Of a stretch of 64,000 nt of DNA, positions 1 to 9,001 are shown in pieces (position 1 is the first letter of the stretch; every line of letters starts with the position of its first letter). A program made the position numbers and the translations under genes. The notes under the pieces are model-generated. The model had not been told where the DNA came from. It was given only the letters and a program-made list of their open reading frames with translations, and searched no databases. The stretch is from assembly GCF_016917355.1 (NCBI RefSeq), contig NZ_CP070304.1, positions 1,054,001 through 1,118,000 of the forward strand, read 5' to 3'. This DNA comes from Glaciimonas sp. PAMC28666 (GTDB lineage: Bacteria > Pseudomonadota > Gammaproteobacteria > Burkholderiales > Burkholderiaceae_D).

Positions 1-972
1 ATTGTGTAATTTCAATGCCGGGGCGAGAGAGACCGGTTGCTGGCATTCATACTGCTGATAAACTTCCAGATGATCCTGCAGGTTTGCCCCCACGCCCGGC
101 AAATCCAGCACTACCGGAATATTATGCTGACGTAATAACGGGGCCGGGCCCACTCCCGAACGTTGTAAAATTTGCGGGGATCCAATTGCGCCGGAGCACA
201 GCAACACTTCTCGTCTGACACGTACCTCTACTGCATTGTCGCGCTGCAAATAGGCGACACCGACAGCCCGTTTTCCGGAGAATAAAATTTTATCCGTTAG
301 TGCATGCGTAACGATGTCGAGATTAGGCCGACCACGGGCCAGATCAAGATAACCGCGCGCGGTGCTGGCACGCCGTCCATTGGGGGTAGTGGTCCGGTCC
401 ATAGGGCCGAATCCTTCTTGCTGAAACCCATTAAGATCATCGGTCCTTGGATACCCCGCCTGCACCCCGGCCTCTACCATTGCGTGGAACAATACGTTGT
501 TGCCTGCCTTTGGCGTGGTGACGCTAACCGGCCCGGTGCCGCCGTGATAGTCATTGCCACCGACGTCGCGGCTTTCGGCTTTTTTGAAGTATGGAAGGCA
601 ATCGAGATAGGACCAATTTTCCAGGCCGTCAAGTTGCGCCCAGCCGTCATAGTCCATTGCGTTACCGCGGATGTAGCACATGCCGTTTATGAGCGACGAT
701 CCGCCTAGCCCTTTGCCGCGTCCGCATTCCATACGGCGGTTATTCATAAATGGTTCGGGATCGGTTTCGTAGGCCCAGTTGTATCGGCGTCCTTGTAGTG
801 GGAAGGCTAATGCGGCGGGCATTTGAGTTCGGAAATCGAGGCGGTAGTCTGGGCCGCCCGCTTCGAGCAGGAGGACTGTGATGTGGGTGTCTTCGGTTAG
901 GCGAGCGGCCAGGACGTTGCCTGCGGAACCGGCTCCTATGATGATGTAGTCGTATTCTTTTGGTTGGTTCAT
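1..972 (-). CDS. betA: Choline dehydrogenase BetA (partial, C-terminus off the window)
   Basis: FAD-dependent GMC-family oxidoreductase that oxidises choline to betaine aldehyde, the first step of glycine-betaine synthesis. The 324 codons present encode the N-terminal part: a dinucleotide-binding motif [13 protein letters not shown] near residue 10, the GMC signature region [20 protein letters not shown] near residue 85, and the second GMC motif [17 protein letters not shown] near residue 265. The family is about 550-560 residues, so roughly 230 residues lie beyond base 1. ATG start at 972 is preceded by AAAGGAACC. It follows betI and betB on the same strand, but 1,041 bases of repeats separate it from betB, so expression from the bet promoter may be altered. 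Identity is firm from motifs and context. Confidence 0.95.
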   Translation of the reverse strand, partial: MNQPKEYDYIIIGAGSAGNVLAARLTEDTHITVLLLEAGGPDYRLDFRTQMPAALAFPLQGRRYNWAYETDPEPFMNNRRMECGRGKGLGGSSLINGMCYIRGNAMDYDGWAQLDGLENWSYLDCLPYFKKAESRDVGGNDYHGGTGPVSVTTPKAGNNVLFHAMVEAGVQAGYPRTDDLNGFQQEGFGPMDRTTTPNGRRASTARGYLDLARGRPNLDIVTHALTDKILFSGKRAVGVAYLQRDNAVEVRVRREVLLCSGAIGSPQILQRSGVGPAPLLRQHNIPVVLDLPGVGANLQDHLEVYQQYECQQPVSLAPALKLHN

Positions 973-1022
973 GGGATGGTTCCTTTGGGAGTTTTTAGCT
1001 ATGAGTCGATATGCCGGAGCAA

Positions 1023-1135
1023 CTGTTTCAGCCGCCAGTCGTGTGGAAAAAACCAACTCGCTGCGCTCAAACATGTTTCCCACAATTCCCGACTGGCGAC
1101 TGAAACAGGCGGCAGCGTCAATGTCGGGGCAGGAC
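1023..1135. repeat. Left arm of ~110-bp inverted repeat, itself palindromic
   Basis: This segment reads as the near-perfect reverse complement of 1474-1584. Within the arm the outer ends (CTGTTTCAGCCGCCAGTCG near 1023 and CGACTGGCGACTGAAACAG near 1100) are themselves inverted copies of each other, so it is a palindrome nested in a larger palindrome. No transposase is encoded. It resembles a dispersed non-coding palindromic element of betaproteobacteria (inference). Confidence 0.85.
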
Positions 1136-1178
1136 AACGGCAACGGCAAGTTCAACGTCAACTTCACCAACAGACCCC

Positions 1179-1363
<185 letters not shown>

Positions 1364-1473
1364 CTCTATCATCGAACCATCAAAGTAAAAAAATTCCAGC
1401 GCCACGCAGATCAACTCGTTAAAACCAGCAAATTCACTGTTTCAAAGGCTGCGGCTTCTGCCGTTGCTTTTGA

Positions 1474-1584
1474 CCTACCCCGACATTGACGCTGCCGCCT
1501 GTTTCAGTCGCCAGCCGGGAATTGTGGGAAAACATGTTTGAGCGCAGCGAGTTGGTTTTTCCACCCGACTGGCGGCTGAAACAG
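1474..1584. repeat. Right arm of ~110-bp inverted repeat
   Basis: Reverse complement of 1023-1135 with only a few mismatches and single-base indels. It is followed by a segment (about 1585-1665) with a second hairpin, where GTTACTGTTCTTTTGGCGAAG faces a CTTTC-type complement in AAAAGAAAGTAAC. Confidence 0.85.
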
Positions 1585-1644
1585 GTGGGGACCCGAAGGG
1601 CAGCATCACTGCGGTCGCCTTTTCTTTGGTTACTGTTCTTTTGG

Positions 1645-1992
1645 CGAAGCAAAAGAAAGTAACTAGCTGTCGGGCTACCCCCGACCAGCATCCACGGAGC
1701 AATAACCGCCTTAGTTACGAACAGACCGTAATTGACTGAAATCGATACAACATAAACACGCGAAGCAAGAAAAAAACACTAGCTATCAGACTACCCCCGA
1801 CCAGCATCCACGAAGCAATAACCGCCTTAGTTACGAACAGACCGTAATTGACTGAAATCGATACAACATAAACACGCGAAGCAAGAAAAAGACACTAGCT
1901 ATCAGACTACCCCCGACCAGCATCCACGGAGCAATAACCGCCCTAATTACGAACAGACCGTAATTGACTGAAATCGATACAACATAAACACG
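1645..1992. repeat. Tandem array of three 116-bp units
   Basis: Units begin at 1645, 1761 and 1877, each starting CGAAGC and carrying the shared core CCGACCAGCATCCACG, TTACGAACAGACCGTAATTG and ATCGATACAACATAAACACG. Period is exactly 116 bases between copies. The core TTACG-N7-CGTAA is a small palindrome in each unit. A diverged single copy is found at about 13503-13592 downstream of another operon, so this is a dispersed family. No coding potential. Confidence 0.92.
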
Positions 1993-2013
1993 CCAATCAA
2001 CCCAGACCTCTCT

Positions 2014-3486
2014 CTAAAAAACCGAAGCAAATCCCCCCAACTCCACCTGAACCGATTTAACCCGCGTGTAATGCCCCAAAGTAGCCACCCCATTCTCCCG
2101 CCCAACCCCAGACTGCTTATATCCCCCCACCGGCATCTCAGCCGCCGATTCACCCCAAGTATTAATCCAACAAATCCCCGCCTCCAACTGATGAATTACC
2201 CGATGAGCACGGCTTAAATTTTCTGTTATTACACCAGCCGCCAATCCATACTCCGTATCGTTCGCACGGCGAATGACTTCATCTTCATCGTCAAACACCA
2301 GAATGCTCATCACCGGACCAAAAATCTCCTCCCTGACAATCGTCATCTCGTCATGACAATCAGTAAACACCGTTGGCCGCACAAACGCACCCTTCGCAAA
2401 ATCGCCAGCCATTTCACGTCCACCACCGATCAACAATCTCGCCCCCTCCGCAATCCCGGACGCGATATAACCCAACACATTTTCCATATGCCCAAAACTT
2501 ACCAGCGGACCAAAATTTGTATTGATATCCTGCGGATCGCCGAGACGAATACGGGCAACGCGTTCCAGCACTTTAGCTTCGAACGCCTCCTTCAACGAGC
2601 GGTGCACAAACACCCGCGTACCGTTGGTGCAGACCTGGCCGGAGCTGTAAAAATTAGCCATCATGGCGATGTCCACGGCGCGATCAAGATCCGCGTCGGC
2701 GAATACGATCAGCGGCGACTTCCCGCCCAGCTCCATTGTTACTTCTTTTAAGGTCGAGCCAGAGGCGCTGGCCATTACTTTTTTACCTGTCGCAGTGCCA
2801 CCAGTGAACGATATTTTTTCGATACCGGGGTGCTCAGTCAACCATGTTCCGACCTCATTCCCGCTACCGGTTAACACGTTGAAAACGCCATCCGGCAAAC
2901 CCGCTTCTGTGTAAATTTCCGCCAACTTCAAAGTCGTCAGCGATGTCACTTCGCTGGGCTTAAAAATCATCGCGTTTCCAGCCGCCAGCGCCGGGGCCGA
3001 TTTCCATAAGGCGATCTGAATCGGATAATTCCATGCTCCGATGCCGGCCACCACACCGAGCGGCTCGCGGCGAGTATAGACAAACGCACTTTCTCTCAAG
3101 GGAATTTGCTGGCCTTCAATTGATGGCACCAAACCGGCGTAATACTCCAGCACGTCGGCACCGGTTACGATGTCAACATAGCGTGTTTCTGACAAGGCTT
3201 TTCCGGTGTCCAGGGTTTCGATGGTCGCCAACGTATCATTACGTTCGCGCAAAATCTCAACGGCGCGGCGTAAAATGCGCGAGCGCTGCATCGCGGTCAT
3301 CGCAGCCCATACGCGCTGGCCTTTTTTTGCGCTTTCAACCGCCACATCAACGTCAGCTCTGGAGGCACTTTGGACCTGTGCCAATAATTCCCCATTCGCA
3401 GGATTAATGCTTTCGAATGTTTTTCCACTGGTCGCGTCAACGCGGCGACCGCCGATGTAAAGCTGCTGTAACGGGAAGACTGGCAT
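2014..3486 (-). CDS. betB: Betaine aldehyde dehydrogenase BetB
   Basis: NAD(P)-dependent aldehyde dehydrogenase that oxidises betaine aldehyde to glycine betaine, an osmoprotectant. It is 490 residues, the usual family length. Visible motifs are the catalytic-glutamate region [13 protein letters not shown] around residue 250 and the catalytic cysteine in [14 protein letters not shown] around residue 285; the C-terminal [15 protein letters not shown] motif is typical of BetB. ATG at 3486 is preceded by GAAGGAACACCAG. It sits 86 bases downstream of betI on the same strand, so betI-betB is an operon under the BetI-controlled promoter. The stop is only about 20 bases from the repeat island that separates it from betA. 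Confidence 0.96.
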   Translation of the reverse strand: MPVFPLQQLYIGGRRVDATSGKTFESINPANGELLAQVQSASRADVDVAVESAKKGQRVWAAMTAMQRSRILRRAVEILRERNDTLATIETLDTGKALSETRYVDIVTGADVLEYYAGLVPSIEGQQIPLRESAFVYTRREPLGVVAGIGAWNYPIQIALWKSAPALAAGNAMIFKPSEVTSLTTLKLAEIYTEAGLPDGVFNVLTGSGNEVGTWLTEHPGIEKISFTGGTATGKKVMASASGSTLKEVTMELGGKSPLIVFADADLDRAVDIAMMANFYSSGQVCTNGTRVFVHRSLKEAFEAKVLERVARIRLGDPQDINTNFGPLVSFGHMENVLGYIASGIAEGARLLIGGGREMAGDFAKGAFVRPTVFTDCHDEMTIVREEIFGPVMSILVFDDEDEVIRRANDTEYGLAAGVITENLSRAHRVIHQLEAGICWINTWGESAAEMPVGGYKQSGVGRENGVATLGHYTRVKSVQVELGGFASVF

Positions 3487-3572
3487 CTGGTGTTCCTTCG
3501 TTCAAAGACATATCGGACAATAATGACAAAGCCGCATTGGACAGGACGCTTCGTCCTGATCGTTACCCTTGC

Positions 3573-4184
3573 TTAGTGGATATCGCTATTGGCTTGCCGC
3601 AATTGCATTTCAAGATATTCATAAGCAATTCGACGTGCGGCATTCACATCAAATTTTTCGGCCGACAGCGATCCCCGTAGCCACAATCCATCCACCATCG
3701 CTGCCAGGCCGCGCGCGGCTTGACGCGCTTGCGGCAGCGTCAAAGTACGGCTGAACTGACCACATAAGTTGGAATACAGACGGCGATCATTGACCCGTTG
3801 GAGTCGCCTCAAGGAGGGTTGATGCATGCTTGATGACCAAAACGCGAACCATGTTTTCATCACGGGACCGCTAATTTGATTGTCGTTAAAATTAGTGTCT
3901 ACCAAGGCCATTAATTGATTGCGCGCGGTATCCTTTTCACCCGTTAATCCATGCCTGCGAAGAAATGAATCATCACTCAGATCGCGTAATATTTGACGCA
4001 TGGTCGCCTCAAGCAAACCACTTTTATCGCCAAAATAGTGACTGATAATCCCAGTAGACAATCCCGCTTCCCGAGCGATGAGGGCAATAGTGGCATCAGC
4101 CAGACCCACCCTGTCAATTACCGCAAGCGTTGCCTGTATTAATTGTCGACGCCGCAAGGGCAGCATTTCATTTCGCTTTCTCAC
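3573..4184 (-). CDS. betI: TetR-family choline-responsive repressor BetI
   Basis: Transcriptional repressor of the bet genes. It has 203 residues with an N-terminal TetR helix-turn-helix, including ALIAREAGLSTGIISHYFGDK at about residues 36-56, which is diagnostic of BetI. The start is GTG at 4184; the SD-like AAGGA is unusually close (two bases between), but a start here gives the six-residue extension before the LRRRQLIQATL segment that known BetI proteins have. The alternative ATG at 4166 lacks a ribosome binding site. A palindromic operator is found 100 bases upstream, suggesting autoregulation. Confidence 0.93.
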   Translation of the reverse strand: MRKRNEMLPLRRRQLIQATLAVIDRVGLADATIALIAREAGLSTGIISHYFGDKSGLLEATMRQILRDLSDDSFLRRHGLTGEKDTARNQLMALVDTNFNDNQISGPVMKTWFAFWSSSMHQPSLRRLQRVNDRRLYSNLCGQFSRTLTLPQARQAARGLAAMVDGLWLRGSLSAEKFDVNAARRIAYEYLEMQLRQANSDIH

Positions 4185-4234
4185 AATCCTTCACTCCCCG
4201 CGATAATCCAGACCACGGAATGAAGTCTCCGTAT

Positions 4235-4267
4235 GATCCGCTATTGACCCGCTATTGATCCGCTATA
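4235..4267. repeat. Three 11-bp repeats in the bet leader
   Basis: Units GATCCGCTATT, GACCCGCTATT and GATCCGCTATA follow one another immediately downstream of the predicted -10 box, so they would form the first part of the betI mRNA leader. Period is about one helical turn. Function unknown. Confidence 0.7.
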
Positions 4268-4272
4268 CTTTG

Positions 4273-4306
4273 AGTGTACTTTAGATTGATTGGACGTTCA
4301 ATCAAT
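4273..4306 (-). promoter_or_regulatory. bet operon promoter with overlapping BetI operator
   Basis: On the minus strand TTGAAC (4296-4301) and TACACT (4273-4278) are separated by exactly 17 bases, a good sigma-70 promoter. The -35 box lies inside a near-perfect 22-base palindrome at 4285-4306 (ATTGATTGGACGTTCAATCAAT), closely resembling known BetI operators. Bound BetI would block the -35 element. Operator assignment follows established knowledge of BetI; the promoter itself is an inference from sequence. Confidence 0.8.
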
Positions 4307-4348
4307 TTATATTGAAAGGTATCGGGATAAAAAAAGAAGCTGAAAACA

Positions 4349-4376
4349 AAAAACCACTCTGTCCCGAGTGGTTTTT
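4349..4376 (-). terminator. Rho-independent terminator downstream of xthA
   Basis: An 11-base perfect stem (AAAAACCACTC / GAGTGGTTTTT) with a 6-base loop. On the minus strand it runs into TTTTTTGTTTT, fitting termination of xthA transcripts, about 160 bases after the xthA stop and before the bet promoter. Confidence 0.85.
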
Positions 4377-4535
4377 AATAAGAACAAAGCGCCGAAGTGC
4401 GGATTTGTAATTGTTTTTATGTAACTTGTTTTTATAACATCAATTAGCCAAACCACGTACCCGAGCCTGGAGCTAAATTAAAGAGACCGAAATCATCCGG
4501 CATGCAGATCAGCGCTGGGCAGCCGTACCATCACA

Positions 4536-5306
4536 TTAATCACTCAACGTTGCAATAACGGGCGCGTGGTCGGAAGGCTGCTCCCACTTGCGCGGTACTT
4601 TGTCGATCACACACGCCGTGCACCTTGCTACCAATGGTGGCGACAATAAAATATGATCAATACGCATGCCGCGGTTCAGGCGAAACCCCATGCGTCGATA
4701 ATCCCACCAACTGAATAATTTCTCAACTTGATCGAACATTCGAAACGCGTCTGTCAGATCCAAATTCTGCAAGCGCACAAAGGCGGCGCGCTCTGGTGGC
4801 GAGACCAGATTTTCCCCGATCCACGCGGCTGGGTCATAGACATCCCGGTCCTCCGGCGCAATGTTGTAATCTCCCAGCAGCGCAAGGTTCGGGTGCAGTT
4901 TGCGCTCACTATCAAGATAGTCGTGGAGCGCATCAAGCCATTTCAATTTGTATTGATACTTGTCTGATTCCAATGACTGGCCATTGGGAATATAGGCGCA
5001 GACGATCCGGATTCCCGCGATGGTGGCGGTCAGCAACCGTTGTTGCTCATCTTCAAAGAGTGGATTATTTTTGACGACATCTTTAATCGGATGGCGCGCA
5101 ATGATCGCCACACCGTTATACGTTCTCTGCCCGCTGAATACCACGTGAAAGCCAGCCGCTTCAATTTCCGCCTGAGGAAATTTATCGTCTGTCATTTTGG
5201 TCTCCTGCACGGCGAGTACATCGACCGGATTGTCGGCCAGCCATTGCAAAACCTGCGGCAAACGCACTTTGATAGAGTTCACGTTCCACGTTGCGATTTT
5301 CAACAT
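4536..5306 (-). CDS. xthA: Exodeoxyribonuclease III XthA
   Basis: Magnesium-dependent AP endonuclease and 3'-5' exonuclease of base excision repair, EEP fold. The 256-residue protein begins MLKIATWNVNSIKVRLPQ, the canonical N-terminus, so the internal ATG at 5306 is chosen over the 19-residue longer reading; AAGGATTCGAAATA precedes it. Catalytic motifs seen are AVQETK (metal-binding Glu near residue 35), LLGDYNIAPEDRDV (near 150) and the C-terminal SDHAPVIA (Asp-His pair). It stands alone, ending before a strong terminator. Confidence 0.96.
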   Translation of the reverse strand: MLKIATWNVNSIKVRLPQVLQWLADNPVDVLAVQETKMTDDKFPQAEIEAAGFHVVFSGQRTYNGVAIIARHPIKDVVKNNPLFEDEQQRLLTATIAGIRIVCAYIPNGQSLESDKYQYKLKWLDALHDYLDSERKLHPNLALLGDYNIAPEDRDVYDPAAWIGENLVSPPERAAFVRLQNLDLTDAFRMFDQVEKLFSWWDYRRMGFRLNRGMRIDHILLSPPLVARCTACVIDKVPRKWEQPSDHAPVIATLSD

Positions 5307-5557
5307 TATTTCGAATCCTTGATTAAAACGGGTTTGCAGCAGTTTATCGCAGATCTTTAGCATTTCGCTGGAGAGAAAATAATGAAATCAGCACTGGCTG
5401 CGTATTTTCAGCATAGGTTTCCTCCGGACCAGAAAACCAGACCAAAAACCGGCCCAAGCGAGGTTTTAATGCGTGCGCTATGATCCGATACTAACATCCA
5501 CATGCGCCGTGAATTAGCGCCTCTCACCCGCCACACCAGGCAGAAAGCGAAAGCCAA

Positions 5558-5884
5558 ATGATTTATGAAATGCGAACTTACTACTGTGCACCGGGAAGGT
5601 TGCCCGCACTCAATAACCGATTCGAAACAATTACGCTTAAATTTTGGGAGCAGTATGGTATTCGCCAGGTAGGATTCTGGACGACTTTAATTGGCTCGAG
5701 CAATCAGACTTTGACCTATATGTTGCAGTGGGAGAGCCTGGCGGAGCGTGAAACAAAATGGAATGCATTCGCCAGCGATCCGGACTGGTTGCAAAAACGT
5801 GCAGAAACCGAGGCACAGGCGATCATTGTAGAAAGGATTGAAAATCAATTTTTGACGCCGACGTCCTACTCTGCAATGCGTTAA
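5558..5884 (+). CDS. NIPSNAP family protein
   Basis: A 108-residue protein with the N-terminal IYEMRTYYCAPGRLPAL and the FWTTLIGSSNQTLTYMLQWES block typical of NIPSNAP dimeric alpha-beta barrel proteins. The biochemical role of bacterial members is not established. Single gene, transcribed towards mtnN, with a shared terminator between them. A weak purine-rich GAAAG precedes the ATG. Confidence 0.85.
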   Translation: MIYEMRTYYCAPGRLPALNNRFETITLKFWEQYGIRQVGFWTTLIGSSNQTLTYMLQWESLAERETKWNAFASDPDWLQKRAETEAQAIIVERIENQFLTPTSYSAMR

Positions 5885-5926
5885 ATCCGACTCACCAAAG
5901 TCGCGATAAGTAGTTATTACACAGAT

Positions 5927-5964
5927 AAAGAGGATCCGAAACCAAAAAATACTGGTCCTCTTTT
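5927..5964. terminator. Bidirectional terminator between convergent genes
   Basis: AAAGAGGATCC (5927-5937) pairs with GGTCCTCTTTT (5954-5964) with one bulged base. T-rich on the plus side and A-rich on the other, placed between the convergent NIPSNAP gene and the nucleosidase gene. Confidence 0.7.
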
Positions 5965-6009
5965 GATCCTTGGCTGCAAAAAGGATGATTTTAAAAAACA
6001 CCACGCAAG

Positions 6010-6789
6010 TTACTGAGGGCGATAAACCTTACGTGCGGCAAAAAATCGCCGCAATACGCCACTTGAATAATGGCTAGCGACATCGCTTAAAAATGATCCG
6101 AAATCGACATGGGCGCTGGCGTCCGCACGATCAGAAATTGTACGAAACACCGCGCACGGAATAGCGTACTCAAAACATATTTGCGCCACCGCAGCACCTT
6201 CCATCTCCACCGCCAATGCGTCGGGTAAAGCCGATAAAATGTCCTTGGCTTTTTCAACGTCGGCGACAAACTGGTCACCGCTAGCGATCATCCCCACGTG
6301 CAACAACGGCTCACCGATACCAAAACTTTTCCGACTATGCGGCGGTACCTGACTTTGCAGATCCTCTCGCAAAAAAGCTTCTGCGGCACTTTTTAGCTCG
6401 GCACCTAAAGTCAAATCCGCCGTAAACTCGGAGATGCCTAACAGGGGCACCTCATGATGTGGAAATAGCGGACGCGCATCCAGATCGTGCTGAACCAACC
6501 GATCCCCTATAACGATATCCCCCACCGCGACGTGCGATCCTATTCCTCCGGCCAGACCGGTAAAAACAATTTCCGAGACGCCGAATTCCCTGATCAACGT
6601 GACCGCCGTCGCGGCCGCAGCGACTTTGCCGATTCTCGCCAACACCACCACACAAGGTTGCCCGTCCATCTCGCCAACGTGATAATCGCGCATGCCAATT
6701 CGATGTACCTGATTACCGCTCTGCCGGGTCATGGCATCGATCAAGTCGGCCACTTCATCATGCATCGCGGCAAGAATTCCTATTGCCAT
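6010..6789 (-). CDS. mtnN: 5'-methylthioadenosine/S-adenosylhomocysteine nucleosidase
   Basis: Hydrolyses MTA and SAH to adenine and the thioribose moiety, clearing inhibitory by-products of SAM use. The 259-residue protein shows the PNP/UDP phosphorylase fold: FTGLAGGIG near residue 80, ASGDQFVAD near 165, the substrate-binding AVEMEGAAVAQICFEY near 200, and the catalytic aspartate in TISDRAD. The start is ATG at 6789, seven bases after AGGAG; an upstream reading adds ten residues without support. The chain is somewhat longer than E. coli Pfs (232). The downstream (3') neighbour is the convergent NIPSNAP gene; the upstream gene is a hydrolase on the same strand with a 93-base gap. Confidence 0.93.
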   Translation of the reverse strand: MAIGILAAMHDEVADLIDAMTRQSGNQVHRIGMRDYHVGEMDGQPCVVVLARIGKVAAAATAVTLIREFGVSEIVFTGLAGGIGSHVAVGDIVIGDRLVQHDLDARPLFPHHEVPLLGISEFTADLTLGAELKSAAEAFLREDLQSQVPPHSRKSFGIGEPLLHVGMIASGDQFVADVEKAKDILSALPDALAVEMEGAAVAQICFEYAIPCAVFRTISDRADASAHVDFGSFLSDVASHYSSGVLRRFFAARKVYRPQ

Positions 6790-6850
6790 TATTTCTCCTG
6801 AGCTTGTATGTGCGTGCAAGAACCTATTTGTCGAACCTTCATCCGATGAC

Positions 6851-6896
6851 CTTTTTACTTTTTACTTTTCACTTTTTACTTTTCACTTTTTCACTT
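6851..6896. repeat. Short imperfect tandem CTTTTTACTTTTCA repeats
   Basis: Three to four imperfect copies of ACTTTTTACTTTTC run through the intergenic gap into the last codons of the hydrolase gene, so the hydrolase C-terminus (KVKK) is encoded by the repeat. Confidence 0.75.
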
Positions 6897-7530
6897 TGGC
6901 GACGATATCATCACAGACGCGGCGGGAATTCATGATTGTAGTATGCAAGGACGGGACAACGACCAAAGGAATCTCGCCTAAACGGGTCTCCGCGACGGTC
7001 AGGATGCCGTCGTTGATTTCGCCCCGAAACGGTGACCAGCGACCACGAGGCCCTGCATTTCCGGCGTAAATTGTCGAGGGTACGGTAGGAACAGGCAACT
7101 GGCTGGTCCATTCCGGTTGCCCAAGAAATTGGCCTATTTCGCCGGTCATCAATTTGAACAAACGCCAACGTGAAAAAGTGCGCGCCATCTGGCTGGCTTG
7201 CATTGGCGGAGCCAGAAAAAAGCACGCTTCGGGCGGTTGCGCCAACCCCGGCAATGCAGCAAGCGTTAGCAGGCAACCGAGTGAATGACCGATAACAACA
7301 TAGCGCTGTGCTTGACTATTGCGCGCTAAAAAGTGATGAAGCCTTGCAACACACGGAGGCCAGCGCTCAAACGCAGCCGAATACCCAAATAGAACTGGCT
7401 GCAAACCATCCGCCCGTAAACGGGCTGCGAGAATGAGCATCGACAGCGGCGTGCGCCCCATGCCATGGATCAGAATTGCGCGCACCCTTGCGTCGCTTGT
7501 ATGGTCTTTCGTATCAAGGGCAGCATCCAT
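6883..7530 (-). CDS. Alpha/beta-fold hydrolase
   Basis: A 215-residue serine hydrolase. AILIHGMGRTPLSML near residue 20 forms the oxyanion region, VVIGHSLGCLLTLA near residue 85 has the nucleophile elbow GHSLG, EINDGILTV near 170 offers the acid, and PSLHTTIMN near 195 the catalytic histidine. The substrate cannot be told from sequence. It starts 8 bases after the stop of the upstream small gene, so the two form an operon. Its stop codon lies in a CTTTTTACTTTTC repeat. Confidence 0.8.
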   Translation of the reverse strand: MDAALDTKDHTSDARVRAILIHGMGRTPLSMLILAARLRADGLQPVLFGYSAAFERWPPCVARLHHFLARNSQAQRYVVIGHSLGCLLTLAALPGLAQPPEACFFLAPPMQASQMARTFSRWRLFKLMTGEIGQFLGQPEWTSQLPVPTVPSTIYAGNAGPRGRWSPFRGEINDGILTVAETRLGEIPLVVVPSLHTTIMNSRRVCDDIVAKVKK

Positions 7531-7537
7531 GAGGTAC

Positions 7538-7798
7538 CTATTTATCTCTTTTCAATAGCTGCTTTTCAAACGCGACGTCAAGCTTACTGATCCGTCTAGG
7601 TATTTGCGGTCCATAGGCATTGACGAACTTGACAAACGCATCCAGTTCCAACGGCTCACTGACACGAATAGGCAATGCATCACCGGCATTTTGCGCCAAT
7701 ATAAATAATTCGCTAGCGGTGCGAATCATAGAATAACGGTGATCGGTACTTCGTGCATTCAAGCGCTCGATGGCGTAGGTGGCACGGGTGGATCTCAT
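7538..7798 (-). CDS. Small hypothetical protein
   Basis: An 86-residue soluble protein with no family that I recognise. It begins MRSTRATYAIERLN, followed by a segment of mixed helices (TASELFILAQNAGDALP) and a basic C-terminus (LLKRDK). ATG at 7798 is chosen because AGGAG lies six bases upstream; the longer reading from 7828 has no ribosome binding site. It is the first gene of a two-gene unit with the alpha/beta hydrolase. Confidence 0.65.
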   Translation of the reverse strand: MRSTRATYAIERLNARSTDHRYSMIRTASELFILAQNAGDALPIRVSEPLELDAFVKFVNAYGPQIPRRISKLDVAFEKQLLKRDK

Positions 7799-7906
7799 GT
7801 TCAACTCCTGATAGTTATTCTCTGGCAATCTGGTTGCAATCTTCAGTCCAATTACGGTGCAGCGACCTCGCCCTGATTGAAGATCAGTCCCACAATTTCA
7901 GACCAT

Positions 7907-9001
7907 TCAGATGGTCCGCTGGCTTTCAAAGTACAAGCGCTGACCGGTCACCGGGTCTACCAGAGAAATCGATTTCGCCAGCAACTTCAGCGGCGACGAC
8001 CAATCGTCGCCTTTGCACGGATTGATCGTTGGATAAAAAATGTCGTTGATAATAGGCATGCCCAGCGAAGCCATATGCACGCGCAACTGATGTTTCTTGC
8101 CGGTCAGCGGCTGCAATCGATACAGACTATTTTCCTGCCGATGCGCTATAAGATCAATCTGCGTTTCAGAATTCGGCTCGCCGCTGACTTCTTCCATCCG
8201 AAAAAAGGGCGTGCCTTCAACCATGCGGCTCCGATGCGTCAACGGAAAATGGATTTGCGGCATTGTCGGGGCCAACGCTTCATACACCTTTTCCACCAAA
8301 CGCTGCTGAAACAGTGACTGATAGGCACCACGCGTTGCGATGTCCAGCGAAAACATCATCACTCCCGCAGTTTCACGATCAAGCCGATGAATCGGCGACA
8401 GTTCCGACAGTCCGGTCTTCTTCTTTAATCGCACCAATAACGTCTCATGCAAAAAACGGCCGGCCGGAATCACTGGCAAAAAATGTGGCTTATCCACCAC
8501 CAGCAACCGTTCATCCTGATACAGAATAACTTCCTCGAAAGGGATTGGGGTTTCAGCGTCCAGTTCGCGATAATAGTAAATTCGGCAACCCTGCCGATAA
8601 GGAGCCGTGGATGGGAGTCGAGCCCCTTGCGCATCCACCACTTCGCCTTTATCCATTCTACCAATCCAGATGGTCGCTGGTATAGCGGGAAAACGGTGCA
8701 CCAAAAATGTCAGCAAGTCGGGCCAGTCACCGGTTGGCAACCAGACGTAACTCGGGGCGACACCATCAACGATAGGAAGTGGAGTGGTGACCAACGGCGC
8801 TGGCGACGACGGTGCTGTTTCTGCTGTTTCTGCTGTTTCTGCTGTTTCTGCTGTTTCTGCTGTTTCTGCTGTTTCTGCCGTTTCTGCCGTTTTTGCCGCT
8901 GTGGACGCAGGCGCTCGCACCGAGTCAGCTGAGCCGACTATGCCGGCTGGCTTAGTTGCCTCAGCTGAAGACGGAATGGTCGGTAGGCTGACCACGTTCA
9001 T
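7907..9001 (-). CDS. RluA-family 23S rRNA/tRNA pseudouridine synthase with TAE-repeat N-terminus
   Basis: Isomerises uridine to pseudouridine in RNA. The 364-residue protein has the RluA active-site motif SPIHRLDRETAGVMMF with the catalytic aspartate near residue 217, preceded by VVDKPHFLPVIP and followed by PLTGKKHQLRVHMASLGMPI. The exact target uridine is not predictable. The N-terminal 65 residues are Ala/Thr/Glu-rich, with (Ala-Glu-Thr) repeated about eight times, encoded by a 9-bp tandem array. ATG at 9001 overlaps the stop of the upstream acetyltransferase gene (ATGA), so the genes are translationally coupled; a TTG six codons earlier is less likely. Confidence 0.9.
   Translation of the reverse strand: MNVVSLPTIPSSAEATKPAGIVGSADSVRAPASTAAKTAETAETAETAETAETAETAETAETAPSSPAPLVTTPLPIVDGVAPSYVWLPTGDWPDLLTFLVHRFPAIPATIWIGRMDKGEVVDAQGARLPSTAPYRQGCRIYYYRELDAETPIPFEEVILYQDERLLVVDKPHFLPVIPAGRFLHETLLVRLKKKTGLSELSPIHRLDRETAGVMMFSLDIATRGAYQSLFQQRLVEKVYEALAPTMPQIHFPLTHRSRMVEGTPFFRMEEVSGEPNSETQIDLIAHRQENSLYRLQPLTGKKHQLRVHMASLGMPIINDIFYPTINPCKGDDWSSPLKLLAKSISLVDPVTGQRLYFESQRTI
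8814..8894. repeat. 9-bp in-frame tandem repeat inside the pseudouridine synthase gene
   Basis: Seven perfect GCTGTTTCT units followed by two variants (GCCGTTTCT, GCCGTTTTT) on the plus strand; read on the coding strand they give Ala-Glu-Thr repeats. Because the unit is a multiple of three, copy-number change would lengthen or shorten the protein without frameshift. Confidence 0.95.

Noticed and set aside
1645-1992. Possible CRISPR array
   Set aside because: The 116-bp units are contiguous with no unique spacers, and there are no cas genes.
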